From: Alteromonas genovensis
GTDB taxonomy: Bacteria > Pseudomonadota > Gammaproteobacteria > Enterobacterales > Alteromonadaceae
Assembly: GCF_010500895.1 (NCBI RefSeq)
Contig: NZ_JAAAWO010000008.1
Coordinates: 119,537-183,536 of the forward strand
DNA length: 64,000 bases
Direction of reading: 5' to 3'
Shown here: positions 47,916 through 57,338 of the stretch, one piece after another
How positions within the stretch are numbered: position 1 is the stretch's first letter
Layout of the letters: every line of letters begins with the position of its first letter
Made by a program: the position numbers and the translations under genes
Notes under the pieces: generated by a model
What the model was told of the DNA's origin: nothing
The model's input: the letters and a program-made list of their open reading frames with translations, nothing else
The model's database searches: none

Positions 47916-49256
47916 ATGTCTCAGAAATTTTTTGGCACCGATGGAATTCGTGGAAAAGTGGGGGAATTCCCCTTAACACCAGATTTTGTAATGAAACTTG
48001 GATGGGCAGCGGGTGTTGTACTAGCAAAAGACGGCACAAAAGAAGTGCTTGTGGGTAAAGACACTCGAGCAAGTGGTTATATGTTAGAGTCAGCACTAGA
48101 AGCTGGGCTCTCTGCGGCCGGAGTAAGTATTGCACTTGCAGGGCCAATTCCAACTCCCGCAGTAGCGTATTTGGCTTCTACCTTTCGTGCTGATGCCGGA
48201 GTGGTGATAAGTGCTTCGCACAACCCATACTACGATAACGGTATCAAGTTTTTTGCTCGTATTGGAGCGAAGCTGAATGCCCAGCAGCAACAAGCGATAG
48301 AAGAGAAGCTGCACTATGCGCTTGAAAATGGAATTGACTGCGTTAGCTCGGAAAGCCTTGGCAAAGCACGCCGAGTAGAAGACGCTGCTGGTCGTTACAT
48401 CGAATTTTGTAAAGGCACTTTCTCGAGTGACCTAAGCTTGGAAGGTCTTACTATAGTTGTGGATAGCGCAAATGGTGCTGCCTATAAGGTAGCACCCAGT
48501 GTATTCGAGGAGCTAGGTGCTTCGGTCATCAACATTGCCAACACGCCGAATGGTGTCAATATCAACGACGAATGTGGGGCTACGTCGTTAAGGTTACTGA
48601 GCGATGCAGTAAAAGCCAATAATGCTGACTTAGGTATAGCAGTAGATGGTGATGCAGACCGAATCATGTTTGTCGATGGAAATGGTGAGGTGGTAGATGG
48701 CGATGAAATTTTATTTTTGATAGCCCGTGAAGCCAAGCAAGCTGGATATAAAGGCGGCGTAGTTGGCACGCTTATGAGTAACTTAGGCTTAGAGCATGCT
48801 TTACAAGAGTTAGACATTCCATTTACTCGCACAAAAGTAGGCGACAGATATGTAGTTGAAAAACTTAACGAAACCGGGTGGAGAATAGGCGGTGAAACCT
48901 CCGGGCATATTCTAAACTTAGACTACGTATTTACCGGTGACGCAATAATAGCAGCACTTCAGGTATTAACAGTTGTTGTAAAAAGTGGTTATCCACTGGC
49001 CAAGTTAAAAGCGGGTATGACGAAGCTACCCCAGTGCATGATTAACGTGAGGCATAACAATTTAGATTCAGTTTTAAACCTACCCAATGTGAAGCAGGCC
49101 GTGGCTGATGTTGAGAATCAACTAGGTAAAAGCGGTAGACTAGTTCTGAGGAAATCCGGCACAGAGCCGTTAATTCGTGTCATGATAGAAGCTGCCAGTG
49201 ATGATGTCGCTGAGAGACTGGCTAGCGAGCTTGCAGCAGTTATAAAAGAGAGCTAA
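47916..49256 (+). CDS. glmM: Phosphoglucosamine mutase
   Basis: 446 residues, ATG 47916 ([16 protein letters not shown]) behind AAGGGAAATAAAG; an in-frame upstream start at 47895 lies in the terminator and is rejected. The phosphoserine loop is [15 protein letters not shown] (near Ser102), the metal loop DGDADR, and the C-terminal [12 protein letters not shown] binds phosphate. It converts GlcN-6-P to GlcN-1-P. It is usually found by folP; the location here next to glmS suggests dedicated sugar supply. Confidence 0.95.
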   Translation: MSQKFFGTDGIRGKVGEFPLTPDFVMKLGWAAGVVLAKDGTKEVLVGKDTRASGYMLESALEAGLSAAGVSIALAGPIPTPAVAYLASTFRADAGVVISASHNPYYDNGIKFFARIGAKLNAQQQQAIEEKLHYALENGIDCVSSESLGKARRVEDAAGRYIEFCKGTFSSDLSLEGLTIVVDSANGAAYKVAPSVFEELGASVINIANTPNGVNINDECGATSLRLLSDAVKANNADLGIAVDGDADRIMFVDGNGEVVDGDEILFLIAREAKQAGYKGGVVGTLMSNLGLEHALQELDIPFTRTKVGDRYVVEKLNETGWRIGGETSGHILNLDYVFTGDAIIAALQVLTVVVKSGYPLAKLKAGMTKLPQCMINVRHNNLDSVLNLPNVKQAVADVENQLGKSGRLVLRKSGTEPLIRVMIEAASDDVAERLASELAAVIKES

Positions 49257-49270
49257 TAAGGAATGACGTT

Positions 49271-50155
49271 ATGAGCAGAAAAGGAATAATACTAGCAGGC
49301 GGTTCAGGCACAAGGCTTCACCCATTAACCAAAGTGGTGAGTAAGCAGCTTATGCCTGTTTACGACAAGCCAATGATTTTTTATCCTCTTGCTACGCTAA
49401 TGATGTCAGGAATAAGAGATATTCTGATCATTACAACGCCTTTCGAGCAGCAACGTTTTATTGAGCTTATTGGCGATGGAAGCGATTTAGGTATTAACGT
49501 GCAGTATGCCGTGCAGCCTACACCCGATGGGCTAGCTCAAGCGTTCTTGATAGGTGAAAGCTTTATTGGCAACGACAGCTGTACGCTAATTTTAGGCGAT
49601 AACATTTATTACGGTCACGACCTCAAGCGCTCACTGCAAAGCGCTTACAACCAAACTCATGGCGCAACCATATTCGGTTATCACGTAAACGACCCCAAAC
49701 GCTACGGGGTTGTAGATTTTGACGACGATTGGAACGCGCTTTCTATTGAAGAAAAGCCGACTAAAGCTAAATCTAACTATGCGGTAACCGGTTTGTATTA
49801 TTACGATAACCGCGTTGTAGACTTTGCAAAAGAAGTTAAGCCCTCTCAACGCGGCGAGCTTGAAATTACAGACCTGAATAACCTGTATCTTAAAGACGAT
49901 AGTTTAAAAGTGGAGTTAATGGGCCGTGGTTCTGCGTGGCTGGATACTGGTACGCTAGACTCTTTGCTCGATGCAGCAAACTTCGTTGCCGCGATTGAAA
50001 AACGGCAAGGATTGAAAGTGTGTTGCCCAGAAGAGGTGGCTTACAGAATGGGGTATATTGATGCCGAAAAGTTAGCTTCGCTTGCCGCGCCGCTTAGAAA
50101 AAGTGGTTATGGCGATTATCTATTGAAAGTAATAAGCGACAGAGTAAAAGCGTAG
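49271..50155 (+). CDS. rfbA: Glucose-1-phosphate thymidylyltransferase
   Basis: 294 residues; makes dTDP-glucose, the first step to dTDP-L-rhamnose. It has [46 protein letters not shown] and [15 protein letters not shown]. It follows glmM by 14 bases, so one operon is likely. The rml order here is A-C-D-B. Confidence 0.96.
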   Translation: MSRKGIILAGGSGTRLHPLTKVVSKQLMPVYDKPMIFYPLATLMMSGIRDILIITTPFEQQRFIELIGDGSDLGINVQYAVQPTPDGLAQAFLIGESFIGNDSCTLILGDNIYYGHDLKRSLQSAYNQTHGATIFGYHVNDPKRYGVVDFDDDWNALSIEEKPTKAKSNYAVTGLYYYDNRVVDFAKEVKPSQRGELEITDLNNLYLKDDSLKVELMGRGSAWLDTGTLDSLLDAANFVAAIEKRQGLKVCCPEEVAYRMGYIDAEKLASLAAPLRKSGYGDYLLKVISDRVKA

Positions 50156-50185
50156 CATAAACCCACCATCTTATTTGGACCCTGC

Positions 50186-50740
50186 ATGCAAGTAATAACT
50201 ACCGATATTCCTGAAGTGAAAATTATCGAACCAAAAGTATTTGGCGATGAACGTGGCTTCTTTTTAGAAACTTTTCGTACCGACTGGTTCAAGAAAGAAT
50301 GCGCCAATGTCGAATTCGTTCAAGACAATCACTCAAAATCAAGCCAAGGCATTTTACGTGGGCTGCATTACCAGCTAGAGCAAACTCAAGGTAAGTTAGT
50401 TCGCGTAGTAAGTGGTGAAGTATATGACGTTGCTGTAGATATGCGTAAAGATTCTGCCACCTATGGGAAGTGGGTTGGCGTAACCTTGTCTGCTGAAAAC
50501 AAACGCCAGCTTTGGGTACCTGCCGGGTTTGCCCATGGTTTTTACGTAACTAGTGAGTCGGCTGAGTTTGTATATAAATGCACAGACTATTATCACCCTG
50601 AGTCTGAGGTTTCGGTAAAGTATGACGATCCTACGTTGAATATCGACTGGCCTCTAGTGAATGGCGAGAAGCCTTCGCTTTCCGGGAAAGATGAAAATGG
50701 CACTGCGTTCATTAACGCGCCTACGTTTGCCGGCGTTTAA
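50186..50740 (+). CDS. rfbC: dTDP-4-dehydrorhamnose 3,5-epimerase
   Basis: 184-residue cupin. Landmarks are FGDERGFFLETF, the catalytic His in LRGLHYQLEQTQGKLVR, WVPAGFAHGFYV and YKCTDYYHPESE. It double-epimerises dTDP-4-keto-6-deoxyglucose. It lies between rfbA and rfbD. Confidence 0.96.
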   Translation: MQVITTDIPEVKIIEPKVFGDERGFFLETFRTDWFKKECANVEFVQDNHSKSSQGILRGLHYQLEQTQGKLVRVVSGEVYDVAVDMRKDSATYGKWVGVTLSAENKRQLWVPAGFAHGFYVTSESAEFVYKCTDYYHPESEVSVKYDDPTLNIDWPLVNGEKPSLSGKDENGTAFINAPTFAGV

Positions 50741-50769
50741 CCCAGCCGAAATTAGGAATAAGATTAGCC

Positions 50770-51633
50770 ATGAAAATTGTTGTTATTGGTAATGCGGGGC
50801 AACTGTCTTATGAACTGGTTCGGATTTTAGGCGAAGACACTATTTGTTTAGGCCCTGAAGATACCGACATTACAAAAGAAGACGTGCTGTCGAAAACTCT
50901 GTCCCAGCTTTCTCCAGATGTGATTATTAACGCAGCTGCTTATACAGCGGTTGATAAAGCCGAAGAAGATTTAGCGCTGTGTAATGCTATTAATGCTACT
51001 GCCGTAGAAAATTTAGCGAAGTATTGCAAAAGCTCTGATGCGTTTTTGGTTCATGTATCTACCGACTATGTATTTAACGGTCACAAAGGTTCGCCTTATT
51101 TGCCTAATGATCCCATAGAACCCCAAGGCGCCTACGGTAAGACGAAAGCCGATGGCGAAAAGGCGGTGCTTGAGCTTGTTCCAGAACAAAGCTGCTTGAT
51201 TCGCACTGCTTGGGTGTATTCTGCCTATGGTAATAATTTCGTGAAAACCATGCTTCGATTAATGGCTGACAAACCACAGCTTACGGTAATCGACGATCAA
51301 ATAGGTACGCCTACTTGGGCTAAAGGCTTAGCGCAGGCGTGTATCAGTGCGGCTAAGAATAAAACAGCAGGTGTGTTTCATTGGACAGACGAAGGTGTAG
51401 CCAGTTGGTACGACTTTGCCCTTGCTATTCAGGAATTAGCACTTGAAAAGGGCTTGTTGGAAAAGGCTATTCCAGTGTTGCCTATTCCTACTAGTGAATA
51501 CCCTACGCCAGCGAAGCGCCCCCATTACAGCGTGTTAGATAAAACTTCTACCCGTAAAGTGTTTTCTGAAGTTCAGCCTGCGCACTGGCGTAAGCAGCTT
51601 TCGGCTATGATGGACGAACTGAGTAGCAACTAA
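50770..51633 (+). CDS. rfbD: dTDP-4-dehydrorhamnose reductase
   Basis: 287-residue SDR enzyme giving dTDP-L-rhamnose. It begins KIVVIGNAGQLSYELVRIL, a GxxGQLxxxL variant of the NAD(P)H loop. AAYTAVDKAEED, HVSTDYVFNGHKGSPY, the catalytic YGKTKADGE and DDQIGTPTWAK follow. Confidence 0.95.
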   Translation: MKIVVIGNAGQLSYELVRILGEDTICLGPEDTDITKEDVLSKTLSQLSPDVIINAAAYTAVDKAEEDLALCNAINATAVENLAKYCKSSDAFLVHVSTDYVFNGHKGSPYLPNDPIEPQGAYGKTKADGEKAVLELVPEQSCLIRTAWVYSAYGNNFVKTMLRLMADKPQLTVIDDQIGTPTWAKGLAQACISAAKNKTAGVFHWTDEGVASWYDFALAIQELALEKGLLEKAIPVLPIPTSEYPTPAKRPHYSVLDKTSTRKVFSEVQPAHWRKQLSAMMDELSSN

Positions 51634-51692
51634 CTCTTGTTTGGGTGAGCAGCATTTATAGCCAGAACAGAATCTATTCGAGAAAAAGATAA

Positions 51693-52775
51693 ATGAGCAA
51701 TACAATTTTAGTTACAGGTGGCGCAGGCTTTATCGGTTCTGCTGTAGTACGCCATCTTATAAATGATACTGGTCATACGGTAGTTAACTTAGATAAGCTA
51801 ACGTATGCGGGAAACTTAGAGTCGTTAACGTCAGTTTCAAGCAGCGAGCGCTATAGCTTCGAGCAAGTCGATATTTGTGATGCTGACGAAGTAAAGCGGG
51901 TGCTTAACTCATACCAGCCAGACATTATTATGCACCTAGCGGCAGAATCGCATGTAGACCGTTCAATAGATGGACCAGGCGAATTTATTCAAACCAATGT
52001 TGTAGGCACGTACACCTTGCTTGAGCAAGCACGTGCGTATTGGAATACTTTACAAAGCGATAAGAAAGACGGATTTAAGTTTCACCACATCTCAACCGAT
52101 GAAGTGTATGGCGACTTACCGCACCCTGATGAAGTAGAGCCAGGCACAGCGCTGCCTTTGTTTACTGAAACGACGCCTTACGCGCCAAGCTCACCATATT
52201 CCGCAAGTAAAGCCAGTTCCGATCAGCTAGTTCGTTCTTGGCTACGCACTTATAAGTTGCCTACGCTTGTTACTAATTGCTCTAATAACTACGGGCCTTA
52301 TCATTTCCCTGAAAAGCTCATTCCGCTAGTTATTCTAAATGCCTTAGCGGGTAAGCCATTGCCTGTATATGGCAAGGGCAATCAAATACGCGACTGGCTG
52401 TATGTTGAAGACCATGCCCGTGCGCTAGTGCTAGTGGCTCTTGAAGGCAAAATAGGCGAAACGTATAACATTGGCGGGCACAATGAAAAGCAAAACATTG
52501 AAGTAGTACACACTATCTGTTCTATTTTAGATGATGTTAAGCCGAAGGAGAGCAAGTACGCAGAGCAAATTACTTACGTACAAGACCGGCCAGGTCACGA
52601 CATGCGTTATGCCATCGATGCTAGCAAAATAGAGCGCGAACTTGGTTGGACGCCAAAGGAAACGTTTGAAAGTGGTATCCGTAAAACCGTGGAATGGTAT
52701 TTGAATAACGAGGGCTGGTGGAAAGCGGTTTTGGACGGCAGTTACCAGGGCGAGCGATTAGGTTCAGTCAGTTAA
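51693..52775 (+). CDS. rfbB: dTDP-glucose 4,6-dehydratase
   Basis: 360 residues (361 in E. coli). It shows [30 protein letters not shown], the active-site [10 protein letters not shown] (Asp-Glu) and [15 protein letters not shown], and [15 protein letters not shown]. It makes dTDP-4-keto-6-deoxyglucose. It closes the rml set and is followed by a terminator. Confidence 0.97.
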   Translation: MSNTILVTGGAGFIGSAVVRHLINDTGHTVVNLDKLTYAGNLESLTSVSSSERYSFEQVDICDADEVKRVLNSYQPDIIMHLAAESHVDRSIDGPGEFIQTNVVGTYTLLEQARAYWNTLQSDKKDGFKFHHISTDEVYGDLPHPDEVEPGTALPLFTETTPYAPSSPYSASKASSDQLVRSWLRTYKLPTLVTNCSNNYGPYHFPEKLIPLVILNALAGKPLPVYGKGNQIRDWLYVEDHARALVLVALEGKIGETYNIGGHNEKQNIEVVHTICSILDDVKPKESKYAEQITYVQDRPGHDMRYAIDASKIERELGWTPKETFESGIRKTVEWYLNNEGWWKAVLDGSYQGERLGSVS

Positions 52776-52804
52776 ATTTTTTTACCCCTATTGTGGTACA
52801 CTTT

Positions 52805-52837
52805 AAAACCGCTTTGATTGTCGAAGCGGTTTTTTTA
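52805..52837 (+). terminator. Terminator after rfbB
   Basis: Stem AAAACCGCTT/AAGCGGTTTT (52805-52814 with 52824-52833) with a 9-base loop, then more T. It ends the glmM-rml unit. Confidence 0.9.
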
Positions 52838-52862
52838 TTCCTACAACTAGCAAATAGCCATA

Positions 52863-54536
52863 ATGAAAAAAACTGTAATGCGAGCTGTGCGCGCTGCTCT
52901 TCAACTTGTGCCTAAAAGATTAAAAAACAAGCTAAAGCAAAACGAGCGCTTAACCGGCTTTTATATTAAGTCTGTTAGAAAGTCGGGGCTTTTTTTTGAT
53001 GCGCCTACACCTAAGCAAACTCACAAACTCTACCAAGCGTGGTTACACGAGCATCATTCTTTGCTGGGTGAGCAAAACAATGAAGCACTGCAGTCATGGC
53101 AAGCGATTATTGTAGGTAGCTCTGAGAACTTTTCTAAAACCGAGCAAAATGTTTTAGCATTAGGTGCGGCAAACGTATTTTTTATCAATGATGAAGATAA
53201 AGGCGGTTTTCTGCCACACAAAGATAATATCGACATCAACTTACCTATTCTGCTTTTGAGAAGCGGCGACACAATGCGCGCTGGTGCGATAGCGCATTTT
53301 CTTGATGCACTTAAAAGCGCAGGCATTGTGTACAGCGATACAGATGAAGCGTTAGATAATGGCGAGTATACCGCGCCGCGTTTTTTGCCAGATTGGAACC
53401 CCGAGCTTCAGTTATCAACTGGCTATGTTCGTACGGGGGTAATGTTAAAAGCTGATTACCTCGAAAGAGTTGATTGTTTAACGTCGATAGCTGGGCTTTT
53501 ATCAAAGCTAGCATTAAGTGTTCAGCACTTAAATATTAAGCACATTTCGCTTCCTCTTGTACATTCGTGTTTTGATGATAACGTTACGACGAGAGACTTA
53601 GCTGTAATACGTGATGAAATAGAGAGCAGCGGTGACGCAACAACAACATTAAGCCACGATCAGAATGTCAACAGGGTGATGTGGAAGAATACGTCGCCGC
53701 TGGTTAGCTTGATTATTCCTACCAAAAACGGAAAACAGCTTGTTCAAGACTGTGTTGAATCCATCTTAGAAAAAACAACTTATTCGAACTATGAAATAGT
53801 GTTGATAGATAATGGCTCAGACGAAAAAGAGAGCTTAGATTATTTTGACTACCTAAATACTCTGCCCAAAATACGGGTTTTGCAATATCCTGGTGTATTT
53901 AACTATTCAGCTATCAACAACTTTGGTGTCCAGCATGCCATGGGCAGTGTGGTTGGTTTGGTTAATAACGATATTGAAGTAATAACACCCGAATGGCTCA
54001 CTTATTTAGTGGGACATGTTGAAAGGGAATCCGTGGGCTGTGTTGGTGCAAAGTTGCTATATTCCGATACACGTATTCAGCACGCTGGTGTTGTACTAGG
54101 CTATGGCGGTGGCGCTGGCCATGCTCACAAAAACTTTCCGCGTGCTCATTCTGGTTATTTAAAAAGAATTTGCGCTACCAATAATTTTAGCGCCGTAACC
54201 GCTGCATGCCTTTTAGTAAAAAAATCGCATTTCGATGCTGTTAACGGTTTAAATGAAAATGACTTGGCTGTTGCCTTTAACGACGTCGATTTTTGTTTAA
54301 GAGTAGAGGAGTTAGGTGTAAGAAACGTCTATTGTGCTGAAGCTGAACTCTTTCATCATGAATCTGTAAGTAGAGGCTTAGATATTTCCCAAGAAAAGGC
54401 AGCGCGATTCAATAAAGAACTGACTTATTTAAAAACCAAATGGTCAAAAACTATTGAGAATGATCCTGCTTACAGCCCTAATTTAACCTTAAAGCGGGAA
54501 AATTTTTCAGTTAGAATAAAAGAAGAAACAGGCTAA
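52863..54536 (+). CDS. GT2 glycosyltransferase (possible rhamnosyltransferase)
   Basis: 557 residues. An N-terminal domain of about 270 residues (unassigned; includes YSDTDEALDNGEYTAPRFLPDWNPE-like text shortened here to its DxD-type start YSDTDEA) precedes a GT2 domain (about 277-530). The GT2 part has VSLIIPTKNGKQLVQDCVES, LIDNGSDE, NYSAINNFG, LVNNDIEVITPEWL and FNDVDFCLRVEELG. This is the WcaA/RfbF-like type that often transfers rhamnose, and it follows the rml genes. A T8 run at 52990-52997 lies early in the gene. It has its own ATG soon after the rfbB terminator. Confidence 0.82.
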   Translation: MKKTVMRAVRAALQLVPKRLKNKLKQNERLTGFYIKSVRKSGLFFDAPTPKQTHKLYQAWLHEHHSLLGEQNNEALQSWQAIIVGSSENFSKTEQNVLALGAANVFFINDEDKGGFLPHKDNIDINLPILLLRSGDTMRAGAIAHFLDALKSAGIVYSDTDEALDNGEYTAPRFLPDWNPELQLSTGYVRTGVMLKADYLERVDCLTSIAGLLSKLALSVQHLNIKHISLPLVHSCFDDNVTTRDLAVIRDEIESSGDATTTLSHDQNVNRVMWKNTSPLVSLIIPTKNGKQLVQDCVESILEKTTYSNYEIVLIDNGSDEKESLDYFDYLNTLPKIRVLQYPGVFNYSAINNFGVQHAMGSVVGLVNNDIEVITPEWLTYLVGHVERESVGCVGAKLLYSDTRIQHAGVVLGYGGGAGHAHKNFPRAHSGYLKRICATNNFSAVTAACLLVKKSHFDAVNGLNENDLAVAFNDVDFCLRVEELGVRNVYCAEAELFHHESVSRGLDISQEKAARFNKELTYLKTKWSKTIENDPAYSPNLTLKRENFSVRIKEETG

Positions 54537-54716
54537 TTACAAAAGGGCACTGAATCTGCATAACTGCCATATTGTTCGGCACATATTTTGAGTTATGTTG
54601 GAGCAGTCACGCGATTGAGGCTAGCAGAGTTTATTTGCGTACGCATTGACTAAAAATTTTACATTGCACTTTTTGATAGTGCGATTGAACAGTTGTTAAT
54701 AGTGGAGAAAATCTTA

Positions 54717-55904
54717 ATGGAAGGTACGATGAAAAAGTACAAAATAGCTGTTGCAGGAACGGGTTACGTGGGCTTATCTAACGCGGTTCTGTTGGCGCAA
54801 CACAATGAAGTGAAGGCTATTGACTTAGTACCTGAAAAAGTTGAGATGCTAAATAACCGACAGTCTCCTATTGAAGACATCGAGATTTCAGATTATCTGG
54901 CGACCAAAGAGCTTGATTTAGAAGCAACGCTAGACGCTAACATAGCTTACCGCGACGCGGACTATGTAATCATTGCCACGCCGACAGACTATGATGCCCA
55001 AACTAACTACTTTAATACTAGCAGTGTTGATGCGGTTATCAAAAGCGTAATGGCAGTCAATCCAAAAGCGGTGATGGTAATTAAATCTACCGTGCCTGTT
55101 GGGTTTACACGAGAGGCTAAAGCGCGCCACGGCAGCGATAACATTATATTCTCACCCGAGTTTTTACGAGAAGGCAAAGCCCTTTACGACAACTTACACC
55201 CAAGCCGTATTATTGTAGGCGAGCGTTCAGAGCGAGCTGAAATTTTCGCCAAGCTATTAGAGCAGGGCGCTATTAAGACAGGCATTGAAGTACTATTTAC
55301 CGACAGTACTGAAGCAGAAGCAATTAAGCTTTTTGCCAATACCTACTTAGCAATGCGCGTTGCATATTTTAATGAGCTAGACAGCTATGCAGAACGTGCC
55401 GGATTAGATACAAAACAAATTATAGAGGGCGTAAGCTTAGACCCCCGTATTGGCGGGCACTACAACAACCCAAGTTTTGGTTACGGTGGCTACTGCTTAC
55501 CGAAAGATACGAAGCAGTTGCTGGCTAACTACAGCGAAGTGCCTAACAACATGATTCAAGCTATTGTGGATGCTAACCGCACCCGCAAAGACTTTATTGC
55601 CGATTCAATTGTAAGTAGAAACCCTAAAGTTGTGGGCATATACCGCTTAATTATGAAGTCGGGCTCTGACAACTTCAGAGCAAGTGCTATTCAAGGCATT
55701 ATGAAGCGTGTTAAAGCGAAAGGCATTGAAGTAATCGTGTATGAGCCGGTACTCACTGAAGATGAGTTTTTCCGCTCTCGCATAGTCAACGACCTTGAAG
55801 CCTTTAAGAAAGAATCTGATGTGATTGTGGCGAACCGCGTAACGGCAGACATCGAAGACGTGCTAGAAAAAGTATACAGTCGCGACCTCTTCAACGCCGA
55901 CTAA
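54717..55904 (+). CDS. ugd: UDP-glucose 6-dehydrogenase
   Basis: Oxidises UDP-glucose to UDP-glucuronate with two NAD+. About 395 residues. The NAD loop is [17 protein letters not shown], the catalytic Cys lies in [16 protein letters not shown], and KSTVPVGFT and [19 protein letters not shown] are conserved. The start at 54717 (behind GTGGAGAAAATC) or 54729 ([10 protein letters not shown], behind GGAAGG) cannot be decided. As the source of UDP-GlcA it is the natural partner of the GAG-synthase-like gene, although it lies 27 kb away. Confidence 0.95.
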   Translation: MEGTMKKYKIAVAGTGYVGLSNAVLLAQHNEVKAIDLVPEKVEMLNNRQSPIEDIEISDYLATKELDLEATLDANIAYRDADYVIIATPTDYDAQTNYFNTSSVDAVIKSVMAVNPKAVMVIKSTVPVGFTREAKARHGSDNIIFSPEFLREGKALYDNLHPSRIIVGERSERAEIFAKLLEQGAIKTGIEVLFTDSTEAEAIKLFANTYLAMRVAYFNELDSYAERAGLDTKQIIEGVSLDPRIGGHYNNPSFGYGGYCLPKDTKQLLANYSEVPNNMIQAIVDANRTRKDFIADSIVSRNPKVVGIYRLIMKSGSDNFRASAIQGIMKRVKAKGIEVIVYEPVLTEDEFFRSRIVNDLEAFKKESDVIVANRVTADIEDVLEKVYSRDLFNAD

Positions 55905-55925
55905 ACTCTTTTTTGTAAACTGAAT

Positions 55926-55967
55926 AAAGGGGGGATGATCTGAGTTAAATTCGGTCTGACCCCCTTT
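55926..55967 (+). terminator. REP-like hairpin with GGTCTGACCCCC, terminator of ugd
   Basis: Arms AAAGGGGG (55926-55933) and CCCCCTTT (55960-55967) enclose GATCTGAGTTAAATTCGGTC. The right arm carries GGTCTGACCCCC, the reverse complement of the GGGGTCAGA repeat found near the flagellin gene. It probably acts as a terminator. Confidence 0.7.
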
Positions 55968-56107
55968 ATTGCTCTTCTATTGTTAACCTCACTCCCAAAG
56001 TTATCCCGCGATATACAAAGCCTTTTGGCGCAATACGCAAATCCACAGGCTGATATTTAGTTAATAAGATATCATTTAGTTAGGTTTTGAAGAGCAGGAT
56101 ACCTTCA

Positions 56108-56290
56108 ATGATGACTGAAGATTTGATAGTGCGAGAATGTTTTGAAGCAGTGGAAGCTTTTGCTGAATGTGCCTATTTAGGCAGAGGGCGATTTGATTGG
56201 AGTAAGGTTCAAAAAGACGCCCACGATGCATTAGATTACCGTTTTGGCGAAGCGCAGGTAGAATTATGCGTAGAGCGATGCAAAGGGTAA
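56108..56290 (+). CDS. Small hypothetical protein
   Basis: 60 residues from ATG 56108, behind AGCAGGAT. The protein is acidic and probably helical (RECFEAVEAFAECAYLGRGR), with three Cys. No family is recognised. It stands alone between ugd and the convergent LysR gene. A longer TTG start at 56087 is possible but lacks a ribosome-binding site. It could be a real small gene or a chance frame. Confidence 0.45.
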   Translation: MMTEDLIVRECFEAVEAFAECAYLGRGRFDWSKVQKDAHDALDYRFGEAQVELCVERCKG

Positions 56291-56331
56291 GAAAGCCTCA
56301 AGCAGTTTAGATTGTCAAAAGGTCAGTGCTT

Positions 56332-57231
56332 CTACTCATTTTGCGTAAACAGCGCCTTTGCATTATCGACAATGTGCTCACAAATAGTGTAATCCGCCCG
56401 ACTTTTTCCGGTGATAGCATAGTAACGTTCGTTAAGCGCTTTGGCGTTGCCAATACAATGTACGCCGTATTGCACCTCAACATGAGTCGATATAGCTGAG
56501 GGTGCGCAGAACACTCCAAAGTCTTCGCTACCAAAAAGCTTTAATAACGCACTGTCATCAAACTCCGCCACAATTTTTGGATATAGCTGCTCAGTTTCAA
56601 GCCAGCTAACAAGAGCATGCCGTATTCCGGAAGTATGACCTTGCATAAGTAGCGGCATGTGATTTAAGCAGGCTGGAAAGTGTTGACCATCTTTCAGCGG
56701 ATGTTTAGCGAAAAAGCTAAGCGAACTCTCTCCTAAAAAATAGCTATTGGCATTCACTTGGGTACCAGGCGCAATGCCCCGGTCAGCCATAATGAAATCG
56801 ACAGCATTAATCGCTAATTCTTTTAATAACCCCTCGAAGCTGTCTTCCTTTATTACATACTTCACGTTCGCGAACTCGCGCATGGTATTGTGTACAAAGT
56901 CGAAAAAAAGCACTTTCGGAATACCATTAGTAATACCAATTACGAATTCTTTCGTATTAATTTCGTCATTTGTATTAAGAATTTCAGCAAGTTGGTTGCC
57001 TTTGTGAAATATTTCACTGGCATACTGATAGCTCACTTTACCTTTGGGGTTCAAATATAAACGTTTGTTTATTCTGTCGAAAAGCGAATAGCCCAACTGA
57101 TTTTCAAATGTACTGAGTTGCCCACTTACCGTTTGAGGAGTAACGTGAAGAAGTTTTGCAGCTTTCGCAATGCTGCCTTCTCGTGCCACTAGATAAAAAT
57201 AATAGAGGTGATGATAGTTTAAATGATGCAT
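56332..57231 (-). CDS. LysR-family regulator, NhaR-like
   Basis: 299 residues. The winged helix-turn-helix (about 4-64) begins LNYHHLYYFYLVAREGSIAK and has AAKLLHVTPQTVSGQLSTFE, which from memory matches NhaR most closely. A substrate-binding domain follows (about 90-295; FVIGITNGIPKVLFFDFV, VDFIMADRGIAPG). NhaR controls sodium/proton antiport and, in E. coli, biofilm polysaccharide genes. This gene is divergent from the exporter operon with 107 bases between, so it probably controls that operon. Confidence 0.85.
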   Translation of the reverse strand: MHHLNYHHLYYFYLVAREGSIAKAAKLLHVTPQTVSGQLSTFENQLGYSLFDRINKRLYLNPKGKVSYQYASEIFHKGNQLAEILNTNDEINTKEFVIGITNGIPKVLFFDFVHNTMREFANVKYVIKEDSFEGLLKELAINAVDFIMADRGIAPGTQVNANSYFLGESSLSFFAKHPLKDGQHFPACLNHMPLLMQGHTSGIRHALVSWLETEQLYPKIVAEFDDSALLKLFGSEDFGVFCAPSAISTHVEVQYGVHCIGNAKALNERYYAITGKSRADYTICEHIVDNAKALFTQNE

Positions 57232-57338
57232 AACTAAGCTTTTGTCGATGAACTTAGAAGAATATAACAGATTTAATCTTATTAAATATTAAATTACACT
57301 ATAGAAAATAAGCTTGCGGGTACATAAAAGATACTATT
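57232..57338. promoter_or_regulatory. Divergent promoter region, LysR gene and exporter operon
   Basis: These 107 bases separate the two divergent starts. They are AT-rich (ATTTAATCTTATTAAATATT near 57270) and hold a TTAATCTTATTAA-type inverted repeat, which may be a LysR T-N11-A box. It is the only space where both promoters can lie. Confidence 0.5.
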
